9,632 nucleotides of DNA from assembly GCA_934725655.1 (NCBI GenBank), contig CAKVCJ010000057.1:1-9632 (forward strand), read 5' to 3'. This DNA comes from an uncultured Brachyspira sp. (GTDB lineage Bacteria; Spirochaetota; Brachyspiria; Brachyspirales; Brachyspiraceae). A model generated the notes under the pieces. The model saw only the letters and a program-made list of their open reading frames with translations. It was not told where the DNA came from and did no database searches. Each line of letters opens with the position of its first letter. The stretch's first letter is position 1. This document shows, piece by piece, positions 1 to 6,892 of the stretch. The translations under genes were made by a program, and so were the position numbers.

Positions 1-401
1 TAAAGGCTTTGAATGATAATAATATAGATTTTGATGACAGCAAATATAAAAAGATAGCTAATTTTAATTTTGATGAAAGTTATGAGCAAATGAAAGCTAT
101 TATAAAATCAAAGCTCAATTATACTGCTATATTTTCTGCATGCGATGTTATGTGTTTTGGAATAAAAAAAGCAACAGAAGAGTATGGAATATCAATACCT
201 AATGATATATCTTTAATTGGTTATGATAATATACCATTTTCTTCTATGATAGGCCTTACTACAGTATCTTCTCAAGCTTATGAAATGGGAAAAAATGCTG
301 TGCTTTCTGTATTAAATATTATAAGTGAGAGAATAACGGATAATATAAATATTGTACTTCAGCCTAATATTGTAATTAGAAACTCATGCAAAAAAATATA
401 A
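1..401 (+). CDS. LacI-family transcriptional regulator, C-terminal part (5' end outside window)
   Basis: The reading frame is open from position 3 to the TAA at 399-401, about 132 residues, and continues upstream of the window. The visible part is the second half of a LacI/PurR-type ligand-binding domain. It shows the usual run: an 'TAIFSACDVMCFGI' stretch, then 'EYGISIPNDISLIGYDNIPF', then 'LTTVSSQAYEMGKNAV', ending with a 'PNIVIRNS' strand. In this family that order marks the effector-binding and dimer-forming core, and the DNA-binding helix-turn-helix would lie upstream. The TTG at 9 is an internal leucine codon, since the frame and the homology both extend before it. Family membership is clear. 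The regulated genes and the effector, probably a sugar or nucleoside, cannot be told from here. Confidence 0.88.
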   Translation, partial: KALNDNNIDFDDSKYKKIANFNFDESYEQMKAIIKSKLNYTAIFSACDVMCFGIKKATEEYGISIPNDISLIGYDNIPFSSMIGLTTVSSQAYEMGKNAVLSVLNIISERITDNINIVLQPNIVIRNSCKKI

Positions 402-430
402 TTAAAAATAATATTAATCATTTCTTTATT

Positions 431-458
431 TTGACAATTTTTGCAATTTATGTATAAT
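431..458 (+). promoter_or_regulatory. Sigma-70-type promoter for smpB
   Basis: A perfect -35 box TTGACA lies at 431-436 and a perfect -10 box TATAAT at 453-458, with a 16-bp spacer. Transcription would start near 465, giving a leader of about 25 nt before the smpB ATG. The site lies between the LacI-type gene and smpB, so smpB can be expressed independently. The match is read directly from the sequence; activity is inferred. Confidence 0.8.
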
Positions 459-489
459 CTTAAATATTATATAAGAGTAAATAAAAAAA

Positions 490-975
490 ATGGCTAAAAA
501 AGACAAAAAAGATAAAAAAAATAATTCTGTTTCATCTGGGGAGATAGCAAGAAACAAAAAAGCACTTTTTAATTATGAAGTGATAGAAAAGTTTGAGGCA
601 GGTATAGTTTTACTTGGTACTGAAGTGAAGTCTCTTAGGAATAGGGGAGTTAATATGGCGGATTCTTATGCTTCTTTTAAAAAGGGGGAGCTTTTTATAG
701 TGAATATGCATATTTCTCCGTATCATTTTGGAAATAGAAACAATCATGAACCTTTACGTGAGAGAAAGCTTTTAATGAAAAAAAGAGAGATTAAAAGGCT
801 TTATGGTAAAATAAAAGAGCAGGGGCTTACTCTCATTCCTATTAGTTTATATTTTAGCAGGGGGAAGGTTAAAGTGGAGCTTGCTTTAGCTAAAGGTAAG
901 AAGCTTCATGATAAGAGAGAGACTCTAAAGAAAAAAGCATTAGACAGAGAGATGGAAAGATATATTAAAAGATAG
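490..975 (+). CDS. smpB: SsrA-binding protein SmpB
   Basis: The 161-residue product is SmpB, the partner of tmRNA in trans-translation, which rescues ribosomes stalled on broken messages in the cytoplasm. Recognisable family stretches in order are 'LFNYEVIEKFEAGIVLLGTE' and 'VKSLR' (about residues 27-50), 'ADSYASFKKGELFIVNMHIS' (about 57-76), 'RERKLLMKKREI' (about 90-101), 'LTLIPISLYFSRGKVKVELA' and the 'GKKLHDKRETLKKK' basic tail that enters the decoding site. Length fits the family. The first ten residues form a lysine-rich extension (MAKKDKKDKK). No strong Shine-Dalgarno precedes the ATG; the best match is AAGAG at 473-477, 12 nt away. The gene has its own near-consensus promoter. The ssrA gene itself is not in this window. 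Confidence 0.97.
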   Translation: MAKKDKKDKKNNSVSSGEIARNKKALFNYEVIEKFEAGIVLLGTEVKSLRNRGVNMADSYASFKKGELFIVNMHISPYHFGNRNNHEPLRERKLLMKKREIKRLYGKIKEQGLTLIPISLYFSRGKVKVELALAKGKKLHDKRETLKKKALDREMERYIKR

Positions 976-977
976 AT

Positions 978-1910
978 ATGCAAAATTATTATAGTTTTTC
1001 TGATTATGTAAAAAAAAAGTTCGGTTTTAAGGTTGGTAAGATTTCTATAGACACAGATTTCGGCTGTGCTCATAAGGCTAATAATGGGGGATGCAGATTT
1101 TGCAATTTAAATAGCTATAAACCTCCATATGTAGAAGAAGATGATATAAAAAATCAATGGATAAACGGCGTAAACAATTATAAAAACAGATATAAAAAAT
1201 ATTATGCTTATTTTCAGCTTGGCACTCCGCTTTCAAAATTAGCTTCATCAGAATCGCTTAAATATGCAAATAAATTAATTGAGTTTGAGGACTGTGTTGG
1301 TTTAATGTTTGGGGCAAGAAGCGATATGCTTGAAGAGGCTGTGTTATTAGAGTTAAATAATTTATCAAAAAAATATAATAAAGAGATATGGCTTGAAATG
1401 GGGCTTCAGTCTTCAAATGATAATACTTCTATTTTTATAAACAGAGGGCATAATTTTGAGTCGTTTGCTGAGATGACAGAAAACATAAAAAATAATTATA
1501 GTAATCTAATAATATCAACTCATATAATATTTGGTTTGCCTAAAAGAATTGAAGGAAAAAAAATAATTTTGGAAACAAGAGAAGAGATGCTTCAAACGGT
1601 GAGAGACGTTTCTAAGTTAAAAATTGATAGTGTAAAGTTTCATCAGCTTGATATTGTGCTTGGAAGTGCTTTTGAGGCAATGTACAAAAATTATGATTTT
1701 CCTACGCTTGATGAAGATTTTTATATAGAGCTTATGACTGATGCTATATCTATTTTGCGAGAAGATATAATAGTGTCAAGGATTATGGGGGATAGTTTAG
1801 GAGATAGTTTAATAGCACCTAAATGGAAAAAATCCAAAGGCGAAATAATAAACTCTATAAACAAATTGATGACAGAGAGAGAGCTGAGTCAAGGCTGCAG
1901 GTTTTTATAG
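978..1910 (+). CDS. Radical SAM protein, TIGR01212/YhcC family
   Basis: The 310-residue protein matches the TIGR01212 (E. coli YhcC-like) radical SAM family. The cluster-binding cysteines are C30, C39 and C42 in the family's atypical C-x8-C-x2-C arrangement ('FGCAHKANNGGCRFCN'). Later family landmarks are present: 'EIWLEMGLQSSNDNTSIFIN' with 'RGH', 'STHIIFGLPKR', 'DSVKFHQLDIVLGSAF' and a late 'RIMGDS'. The enzyme should bind a 4Fe-4S cluster and S-adenosylmethionine; the natural substrate is not known to me. The ATG lies 2 nt after the smpB stop with no strong ribosome-binding site, so translation is probably coupled to smpB and both likely share one transcript. No truncation is apparent. Confidence 0.9.
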   Translation: MQNYYSFSDYVKKKFGFKVGKISIDTDFGCAHKANNGGCRFCNLNSYKPPYVEEDDIKNQWINGVNNYKNRYKKYYAYFQLGTPLSKLASSESLKYANKLIEFEDCVGLMFGARSDMLEEAVLLELNNLSKKYNKEIWLEMGLQSSNDNTSIFINRGHNFESFAEMTENIKNNYSNLIISTHIIFGLPKRIEGKKIILETREEMLQTVRDVSKLKIDSVKFHQLDIVLGSAFEAMYKNYDFPTLDEDFYIELMTDAISILREDIIVSRIMGDSLGDSLIAPKWKKSKGEIINSINKLMTERELSQGCRFL

Positions 1911-1922
1911 ATTTGTTGTCAA

Positions 1923-1980
1923 TTTTTTGTTGTTTTTCCCGCAGCTTACGCTGTGCGGACTTCGTCAAAAAACCAAAAAG
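1923..1980. repeat. Imperfect palindromic element with GC-rich core
   Basis: A local GC-rich island sits in an otherwise AT-rich gap. The core is CCG-CAGC (1939-1945), loop TTAC (1946-1949), GCTG (1950-1953), a 2-nt TG bulge, then CGG (1956-1958), which is 7 base pairs. A mini-hairpin GAC/TTC/GTC follows at 1958-1966. Outer T-rich (1924-1937) and A-rich (1968-1979) arms can pair over about 12 bp with a 2-nt bulge. The polarity is T-rich first and A-rich last, the opposite of a rho-independent terminator, and this holds on both strands. It could be one copy of a dispersed intergenic repeat or a structured mRNA end. Copy number cannot be judged from one window. Confidence 0.55.
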
Positions 1981-2091
1981 TGCAAGTTAAGAGAACAATA
2001 TTAATTATATTTTATATACCTAATATTAAACCAAAACGATATAAATACTTATTAATTTAATTTTGAAACAAGCTTAATTAAAACATAATAG

Positions 2092-2119
2092 TTGATAAAT
2101 ATCTTTATTCATATATAAT
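2092..2119 (+). promoter_or_regulatory. Sigma-70-type promoter for the prfA gene cluster
   Basis: TTGATA at 2092-2097 and a perfect TATAAT at 2114-2119 are separated by 16 bp. Transcription would start near 2126, about 26 nt before the prfA ATG and just upstream of the AGGAGA ribosome-binding site at 2134-2139. A weaker overlapping pair (TTGAAA at 2063-2068 with CATAAT at 2084-2089, 15-bp spacer) may be a second start. This promoter probably drives prfA and the three close downstream genes. Confidence 0.7.
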
Positions 2120-2151
2120 AAAAAACAATATTTAGGAGAATAATAATTTTT

Positions 2152-3228
2152 ATGTCAATAATAGATAAGCTTTCATCTGTAGAAAATACATATAATGATA
2201 TAGCAGATAAATTGAATGATGCTAATATAAAAGATAATAGAGTAATACAGGATTTAATGAAAAAAAAGTCAGAGATAGAAGATATAGTAAATGAGTATAA
2301 AAAATTAAAAACTGTATTAAAAGAGATAGAAGATGCCAATGAGATGCTTAATCATTCAGATACTGATAAAGAATTAAAAAATATGGCATTAATTGAAATA
2401 GAAGAATTAAATCAAAAGAAAGAGAATATTATTAATGATTTAAGGCTATTGCTTCTTCCAAAGGATAAAAATGACGGTAAAAACATAATAGTAGAAATAA
2501 GGGTAGGTACAGGAGGCGATGAATCGGCTTTATTTGTGGGGGATTTATTTAGAATGTACAGCCGTTTTATAGAGAGGGCAAATTTCAAAATGGAAATAAT
2601 AGATACGAGTCCTACTGAACTTGGGGGATATAAAGAAGTGATATTTTCTGTTTCTGGAAAAGATGCTTATAGAACTTTAAAATTTGAAAGCGGCACGCAT
2701 AGAGTTCAGAGAATCCCAGCCACAGAATCGGGCGGAAGAATACATACATCAGCTTCAACTGTAGCTATTATGCCTGAAGCAGAAGAAAGCGATGTAATAA
2801 TAAAAGATGAAGATATAAGAGTGGATATATTTCGTTCAAGCGGTCCGGGAGGGCAATCAGTTAATACTACAGACAGTGCGGTGAGAATTACTCATTTGCC
2901 TACTGGTTTAGTGGTGCAGTGTCAAGATGAAAAAAGTCAGCATAAAAATAAAGCAAAAGCATTAAAAGTATTGAGAGCAAGAATATACGAAAAAGAAGAG
3001 GCTGAAAGAAAAGCAAAAGAGGCTAAAGAGAGAAGAGATAAAATAGGCTCAGGGGACAGAAGCGAAAGAATTAGAACCTACAACTTCCCTCAAAATAGAG
3101 TTACAGACCATAGAATTAATGTTACATTATATAAATTAGATAGATTTATGGATGGAGAAATAACAGAAATTACTGATGCTTTATTTAAAAAAGAGCAGGA
3201 GGAATTATTAGCTTCTTATTCAGACTAA
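2152..3228 (+). CDS. prfA: Peptide chain release factor 1
   Basis: The 358-residue protein is RF1, which reads UAA and UAG stop codons and triggers release of the finished peptide on the ribosome. The GGQ catalytic motif is at residues 233-235 within '[20 protein letters not shown]'. The RF1-specific stop-codon reader PxT is PAT at 189-191 within '[14 protein letters not shown]'; RF2 would have SPF. The N-terminal helical domain (about residues 1-100) and the '[20 protein letters not shown]' stretch are also present. Length is normal for the family. The ATG follows AGGAGA at 2134-2139 with a 12-nt gap, slightly long. In many bacteria prfA is followed by prmC, which methylates the GGQ glutamine; here the next gene is not prmC. 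Confidence 0.98.
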   Translation: MSIIDKLSSVENTYNDIADKLNDANIKDNRVIQDLMKKKSEIEDIVNEYKKLKTVLKEIEDANEMLNHSDTDKELKNMALIEIEELNQKKENIINDLRLLLLPKDKNDGKNIIVEIRVGTGGDESALFVGDLFRMYSRFIERANFKMEIIDTSPTELGGYKEVIFSVSGKDAYRTLKFESGTHRVQRIPATESGGRIHTSASTVAIMPEAEESDVIIKDEDIRVDIFRSSGPGGQSVNTTDSAVRITHLPTGLVVQCQDEKSQHKNKAKALKVLRARIYEKEEAERKAKEAKERRDKIGSGDRSERIRTYNFPQNRVTDHRINVTLYKLDRFMDGEITEITDALFKKEQEELLASYSD

Positions 3229-3238
3229 TAAAACAATT

Positions 3239-3943
3239 ATGAAATACGTAGAAAATATACTTGGCGATGAAAAAATATTACATAATATAAAAGATGATGA
3301 TACTGCTATTAATTATATAAAAAGTTTTAGCGATGTTTTATATTGCGATTATTCATATAAGCATAATGAAATTTCTCTTGCAGGTTTATTTGCTTATTCC
3401 AAAGATAATAAATATTGTTTTGGAGAGTTTGGATTATTTAAAGAAAATAGATATGAATCAAAAATTGTTATAAGCGATTATCCTGAATATGCTACTCTAA
3501 ACAATTATGAACTTACTAATGATAAGTTTATAGATGTGCTTAATTTGCATAATATAACTTTAAATAATCTCTTTAGCACAGCAAAAAAGGAATTTGATAG
3601 CATAGAATCTTATCCATTAAAAAAAATATCATTAGATGATTATGTAAAAATATTCCCACATAGATATATCAATAATAGATTTACAATATATGCTAAAAAT
3701 AAATATAAAAAAATAAATATAAAAAATATTAATGAAGACTTTGTATATAGATGTCCGTATTGTGCCTCTACTAATATTTTAAAAATAATAGATATTAATA
3801 ATAATGATTTTGAAAAAGTAGATGTTTATGATTTTAATGAGATGTATGATAATATAGAAAATATTGAGCATGATGATTTTTATGTTTGTGCCTTATGCAA
3901 TTTAGTTATAAGAAGCCCAAGAACTATTTTAGATTATATATGA
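3239..3943 (+). CDS. Uncharacterised protein with C-terminal zinc-ribbon-like cysteines
   Basis: I do not recognise this 234-residue protein. Two CxxC pairs near the C-terminus, C172/C175 ('RCPYCASTN') and C217/C220 ('VCALCNLVI'), look like the two knuckles of a zinc ribbon. They are separated by 41 residues that are rich in Asp, Glu and Asn. The N-terminal 160 residues show no motif I can name, and there is no signal peptide or membrane segment, so it should be cytosolic. The ATG lies 10 nt after the prfA stop without a good ribosome-binding site, suggesting coupling to prfA. The AGGAGG at 3197-3202 inside prfA is too far upstream to serve it. Its end overlaps the ribosome-binding site of the next gene, so the two are probably made together. 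Confidence 0.8.
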   Translation: MKYVENILGDEKILHNIKDDDTAINYIKSFSDVLYCDYSYKHNEISLAGLFAYSKDNKYCFGEFGLFKENRYESKIVISDYPEYATLNNYELTNDKFIDVLNLHNITLNNLFSTAKKEFDSIESYPLKKISLDDYVKIFPHRYINNRFTIYAKNKYKKINIKNINEDFVYRCPYCASTNILKIIDINNNDFEKVDVYDFNEMYDNIENIEHDDFYVCALCNLVIRSPRTILDYI

Positions 3944-3947
3944 GGTG
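3942..3947 (+). promoter_or_regulatory. Ribosome-binding site overlapping a stop codon, sets the 3954 start
   Basis: GAGGTG at 3942-3947 overlaps the TGA stop (3941-3943) of the zinc-ribbon gene and lies 6 nt before the ATG at 3954. The GTG inside this motif (3945-3947) is in frame with the next gene and could be mistaken for its start, but it is better read as part of the Shine-Dalgarno. The overlap suggests that ribosomes finishing the upstream gene re-initiate on the next one. Confidence 0.65.
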
Positions 3948-3953
3948 TTTTTG

Positions 3954-5390
3954 ATGAAATTCATTATAATTGTTGATGAATCATTTGAAAATGAGTATTC
4001 AAAAATGTTTTCAGATGATTTCTGCAAAAAAACAGAACTTTTACAACAAGAGCTTAATTGCGATGTAAAAAATATAAATTATATTGCAAAAGGAGCAGAA
4101 GATTATTTGAACAATATATATAAAGAAACAGAGAATTATGACAATATTATATATATTCCAAATAATATGCCAATGTTTAATATAGATGAAACTGTCAAGC
4201 TCACTAAAATACATGAAGAAAACATATCATATTTTAGTTATGGTGAAAATTATCCAGAGGGAATCATACCTTTTATAATAAGAAGAAATGCTTTTGAAAA
4301 ATTATTTAATTGCATAAAAACGAAAAATATTAATATAACAGAAAATGCAATAAAAGATATTGTCTTTATTGACCCTAACTTTTTTGAGATAGAAATATTA
4401 GTATCTGAATATGATATGAGATATTATAGGGTATCATTATTTGCAAATAGCAAAAGAAACGCTTTAATTATATCAAAACTAATAAAATATAAAGATTATG
4501 ATGATATATCTAAGGCTATTAGAGAAGATGCTTCATTAAGAAAAACTTTGCCTTCGTATGTTGAAATAGATATTAACAACAGACAAAACTTAAGCAACAA
4601 AAATTTATTATCATCTGCTGCTTTTACAAATGAGATAAACAAAGAAGAGAAAAATTTAACTATAGAAGAGTTTAAAACTATTTATAATAAATTATTAGAT
4701 TTTTGTGATGATTTTCATTTATCAATAGGAAGCTACTATGAACCTCTTTTAAATAAAGATGTTTTTGATATATTAGAATATGCTCTTTCAAATAAAAATG
4801 TGAATGTATATTTAGAGACTAATGCTGTTTTACTTGATGAAGAAAAGGCAAAAAAGCTTCTTCTGCTTCAAGAAAAAAATAATAATTTGCATGTAATAAT
4901 TCATTTGGATGCTATAGAGCAAAATGTATTTAATGCAATATATAAAGAAGATTATTTAAAAACAATACTCTCTAATATAGATTATTATTTTATAAGAGAG
5001 CCTAAAAACACATATCTTCAAATCACAAAGCAAAAGGATAATTTTGATTATTTGGCTTCGTATTATAAATATTTTGATAAGTATAAGATAGAGATTATAA
5101 TGCAGAAATATTATACTTACAGAGGTCTTGTAGAAAATAAAAAAATTGGTGATATGACTCCTTTAATCAATGTAGGCTGCTGGCATTTGGCGAGAGATTT
5201 ATTTATAGATGTTTATGGGGATATTTATATTTGCAGGTTTGATATAAATAAAGAAAAATATATAGCATCAATATATAAAGAGAGTTTGGATAATATTTGT
5301 TCTATATTAGAAAATTACTATAAAGAAAATAGTTTAAAAAAATTAGATTTTTGTAAAAACTGCGATGAGTGGTATTTATTTAATTTTTAA
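3954..5390 (+). CDS. Spiro-SPASM-type protein with degenerate radical SAM centre
   Basis: This 478-residue protein (ATG at 3954) resembles the spirochaete-restricted spiro-SPASM family (TIGR04321, from memory). The N-terminal 170 or so residues look like a weak nucleotidyltransferase fold; 'YPEGIIPFIIRRNAFEKL' (about 100-117) is the most family-like stretch. The middle follows a radical SAM plan: 'YVEIDINNRQNLSNKNL' where a cluster motif should be, then a GSYYEPLL stretch and 'VNVYLETNAVLLDEEKAKKL'. The three expected cysteines of CxxxCxxC are Q211, N215 and L218. The C-terminal SPASM/twitch pattern is kept: C409-x12-G422-x4-C427, then C467-x2-C470. So it may bind one auxiliary Fe-S cluster without the SAM-cleaving cluster. 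The in-frame GTG at 3945 is rejected as start because it lies within the Shine-Dalgarno. Substrate and role are unknown. Confidence 0.75.
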   Translation: MKFIIIVDESFENEYSKMFSDDFCKKTELLQQELNCDVKNINYIAKGAEDYLNNIYKETENYDNIIYIPNNMPMFNIDETVKLTKIHEENISYFSYGENYPEGIIPFIIRRNAFEKLFNCIKTKNINITENAIKDIVFIDPNFFEIEILVSEYDMRYYRVSLFANSKRNALIISKLIKYKDYDDISKAIREDASLRKTLPSYVEIDINNRQNLSNKNLLSSAAFTNEINKEEKNLTIEEFKTIYNKLLDFCDDFHLSIGSYYEPLLNKDVFDILEYALSNKNVNVYLETNAVLLDEEKAKKLLLLQEKNNNLHVIIHLDAIEQNVFNAIYKEDYLKTILSNIDYYFIREPKNTYLQITKQKDNFDYLASYYKYFDKYKIEIIMQKYYTYRGLVENKKIGDMTPLINVGCWHLARDLFIDVYGDIYICRFDINKEKYIASIYKESLDNICSILENYYKENSLKKLDFCKNCDEWYLFNF

Positions 5391-5416
5391 TATAATAATA
5401 ATATTTTTTTGAGTTT

Positions 5417-5842
5417 ATGGAAAAATTAATTGTAGAATATTTAGAGCTTTTTTTTACTGCTTATTTAATTAAGTTTTTATTTATAAGATTTGTCTCTGAA
5501 ATTCCATATTTTAAGAAATATTATCATTTAAGAGAAATTCTGCCAGGTGTAAAAAATTGGGATAATAGATTAAAAATGATTTATTATTTTGAAATTTTTT
5601 CTATATTTCAAAGTTTATTTTTGGCATTGTTAGTAATGCTTTTTCATTATTTTCTATCAATAAATAATTATGCAGAGATTATTGTAGCGTTTTTAATATA
5701 TGCCTTTATATCCATTTTTGAAAAGCTGAAATTTGCAATCATTATGAGCGATTATCCTATCTCACTTTTTGTAATGAATACAATTATAAGCATCATAATA
5801 TTAATGATACAATTTTTTATAATGGCTCTAATAATTATTTAA
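5417..5842 (+). CDS. Small hypothetical membrane protein, about four transmembrane segments
   Basis: The 141-residue product is very hydrophobic. Likely membrane segments are at about residues 8-26, 57-80, 86-101 and 114-140. A polar, positively charged loop between the first two contains 'YFKKYYHLREILPGVKNWDN'. No catalytic motif or family is recognised. The ATG lies 26 nt after the spiro-SPASM stop, with only a weak GAG at 5411-5413 as ribosome-binding site, so it is probably the last gene of the prfA transcript. Its TAA (5840-5842) shares bases with the stop of the opposite-strand gene. It is called as real because of its length, its coherent membrane pattern and its fit between the neighbours; function is unknown. 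Confidence 0.72.
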   Translation: MEKLIVEYLELFFTAYLIKFLFIRFVSEIPYFKKYYHLREILPGVKNWDNRLKMIYYFEIFSIFQSLFLALLVMLFHYFLSINNYAEIIVAFLIYAFISIFEKLKFAIIMSDYPISLFVMNTIISIIILMIQFFIMALIII

Positions 5843-6825
5843 TTTTGCTCTATATTAATAGAAGCACCCATATCCATAGAATTAGTTTTTCCCTTATAAT
5901 GTGCATTTTCTGATATTATGCAGTTTTCCATTAAAGCGTTTGATATGCTAACTTCCTCAAACATTATACAGTTTTTTAATATTGAGTTTTCTATATTAGA
6001 ATTTCTTCCTATATGCACATAAGGCCCTATAACAGACCTATTTATTTTCACATCCTCTTCAATAAAAATAGGAGGTATTATAGCAGTATCTTTTACCCAT
6101 TTGCTAAGTATGCTATGAGTAATTATAGTTTTATTTGTTTCTATCATAGTATTTTTTTCACCGCAGTCATACCACCCATCAAGTTTGAATGTTTTAAACA
6201 CACTTCCATTTTGTATCATATACTCTAAAGCATCGGTTAATTGATATTCATTTTTTGTTTTTATATCATTTTTAATTATATAATCTATAGCTTCAAATAA
6301 TTTTTTTGAATCTGCAATATTATACATTCCAGTTAGAGCCAAATTGCTTACAGGCTCTTTAGGTTTTTCTATAAGCTTTGTAATAACACCATTACTATCA
6401 AGCAATGCAACCCCAAATCTGCTTGGATTATCCACCTCGCATACGCCTAATGAATTCTCATTTTTAGCTACTATTGCTGACAAATTAAGCTTAAATATTG
6501 TATCGCCTAATATAATAAAAATTTTATCATCATCTTTTATATGCTCTCTGGTAAGCGAAACAGCATGAGCCAATCCTCTAAACTCTTTTTGCTCTACAAA
6601 AGTAAGTTTTATATCTTTATATTTAGAAGATAAGTAATTTATCATTTTATCTTTTAAATAACCTACTATAAATATAACCTCTTCAAGGTTCTCTAACTCC
6701 AATACCTCTTTCATAATAAAGTCTATAATTGTAGAACCTGCTATTGGAAGTATAGGTTTTGGTTTTGTAATAGTATGCGGTCTTAATCTGGTGCCTTCAC
6801 CTGCAGCTGGTATTATAACTTTCAA
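5839..6825 (-). CDS. Sugar-1-phosphate nucleotidylyltransferase (RmlA/NDP-sugar synthase type)
   Basis: The 328-residue enzyme should join a nucleoside triphosphate and a sugar-1-phosphate to form an NDP-sugar and pyrophosphate, for cell-surface glycan synthesis in the cytoplasm. The N-terminal Rossmann-like domain has the signature 'PAAGEGTRLRPHTITKPKP' (residues 6-24, with G9, G11, T12, R13 and K23). The metal-binding D108 lies in 'IILGDTIF', and 'RGLAHAV' (83-89), 'EKPKEP' (153-158) and 'GWYDCGEKNTMIETN' (217-231) follow. Residues about 244-320 carry left-handed beta-helix hexapeptide repeats ('PIFIEEDVKINRSVIGPYVH', then 'IGRNSNIENSILKNC'), the long-form architecture. Exact nucleotide and sugar (dTDP-glucose, UDP-glucose or other) cannot be settled. 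The start codon is TTG, fixed by a good ribosome-binding site. No sugar-modifying genes are adjacent. Confidence 0.9.
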   Translation of the reverse strand: MKVIIPAAGEGTRLRPHTITKPKPILPIAGSTIIDFIMKEVLELENLEEVIFIVGYLKDKMINYLSSKYKDIKLTFVEQKEFRGLAHAVSLTREHIKDDDKIFIILGDTIFKLNLSAIVAKNENSLGVCEVDNPSRFGVALLDSNGVITKLIEKPKEPVSNLALTGMYNIADSKKLFEAIDYIIKNDIKTKNEYQLTDALEYMIQNGSVFKTFKLDGWYDCGEKNTMIETNKTIITHSILSKWVKDTAIIPPIFIEEDVKINRSVIGPYVHIGRNSNIENSILKNCIMFEEVSISNALMENCIISENAHYKGKTNSMDMGASINIEQN

Positions 6826-6833
6826 TTTATATA

Positions 6834-6840
6834 TCCTTCT
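6834..6840 (-). promoter_or_regulatory. Ribosome-binding site that supports a TTG start
   Basis: On the minus strand AGAAGGA (positions 6840 to 6834) lies 8 nt before the TTG at 6825-6823. The conserved nucleotide-binding loop begins within six residues of this TTG, and no ATG or GTG is available in frame at a sensible place, so TTG is the likely initiation codon. Confidence 0.75.
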
Positions 6841-6860
6841 AAAAATATTTTATATATTAT

Positions 6861-6888
6861 AATATATGCATAAATCTAAATAAATCAA
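6861..6888 (-). promoter_or_regulatory. Possible promoter for the nucleotidylyltransferase gene
   Basis: On the minus strand TTGATT (6888-6883) and TATATT (6866-6861) are 16 bp apart, in the 67-nt gap after the DJ-1 gene. Transcription would start near 6854, about 28 nt before the TTG. A TATAAT overlaps at 6861-6856 but would need a 21-bp spacer. Such matches are common in DNA this AT-rich, so read-through from the DJ-1 gene is equally possible. Confidence 0.3.
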
Positions 6889-6892
6889 TATC

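Noticed and set aside
9..11. TTG at 9 as a gene start
   Set aside because: The frame stays open to the window edge and the LacI-type homology is C-terminal only, so this is an internal leucine codon.
405..432. Weak dyad AAAATAA/TTATTTT after the LacI-type gene as a terminator
   Set aside because: The seven-bp stem is AT only with a 14-nt loop, too weak to support, and its second arm runs into the smpB -35 box.
1219..1230. Possible sigma-54 promoter (TTGGCAC...GC)
   Set aside because: The GG and GC elements are only 6 nt apart, not the required 10, and the site is inside a coding region.
2109..2339. Minus-strand open frame opposite the start of prfA
   Set aside because: It is a shadow of the prfA coding sequence, with no ribosome-binding site or recognisable product.
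3197..3202. AGGAGG near the end of prfA as ribosome-binding site for the next gene
   Set aside because: It is 36 nt from the ATG at 3239 and no suitable start codon lies at the right distance, so it is probably just a Gln-Glu-Glu coding stretch.
3945..3953. In-frame GTG at 3945 as the start of the spiro-SPASM gene
   Set aside because: The GTG is part of the GAGGTG Shine-Dalgarno that is well spaced for ATG 3954.
6013..6568. Two short plus-strand open frames opposite the nucleotidylyltransferase gene
   Set aside because: Both lie wholly within a strongly supported minus-strand gene and have no family features.
6852..6867. 16-bp perfect palindrome made only of A and T
   Set aside because: Pure AT palindromes arise easily in DNA of this composition; it overlaps promoter-like sequence and shows no operator-like feature.
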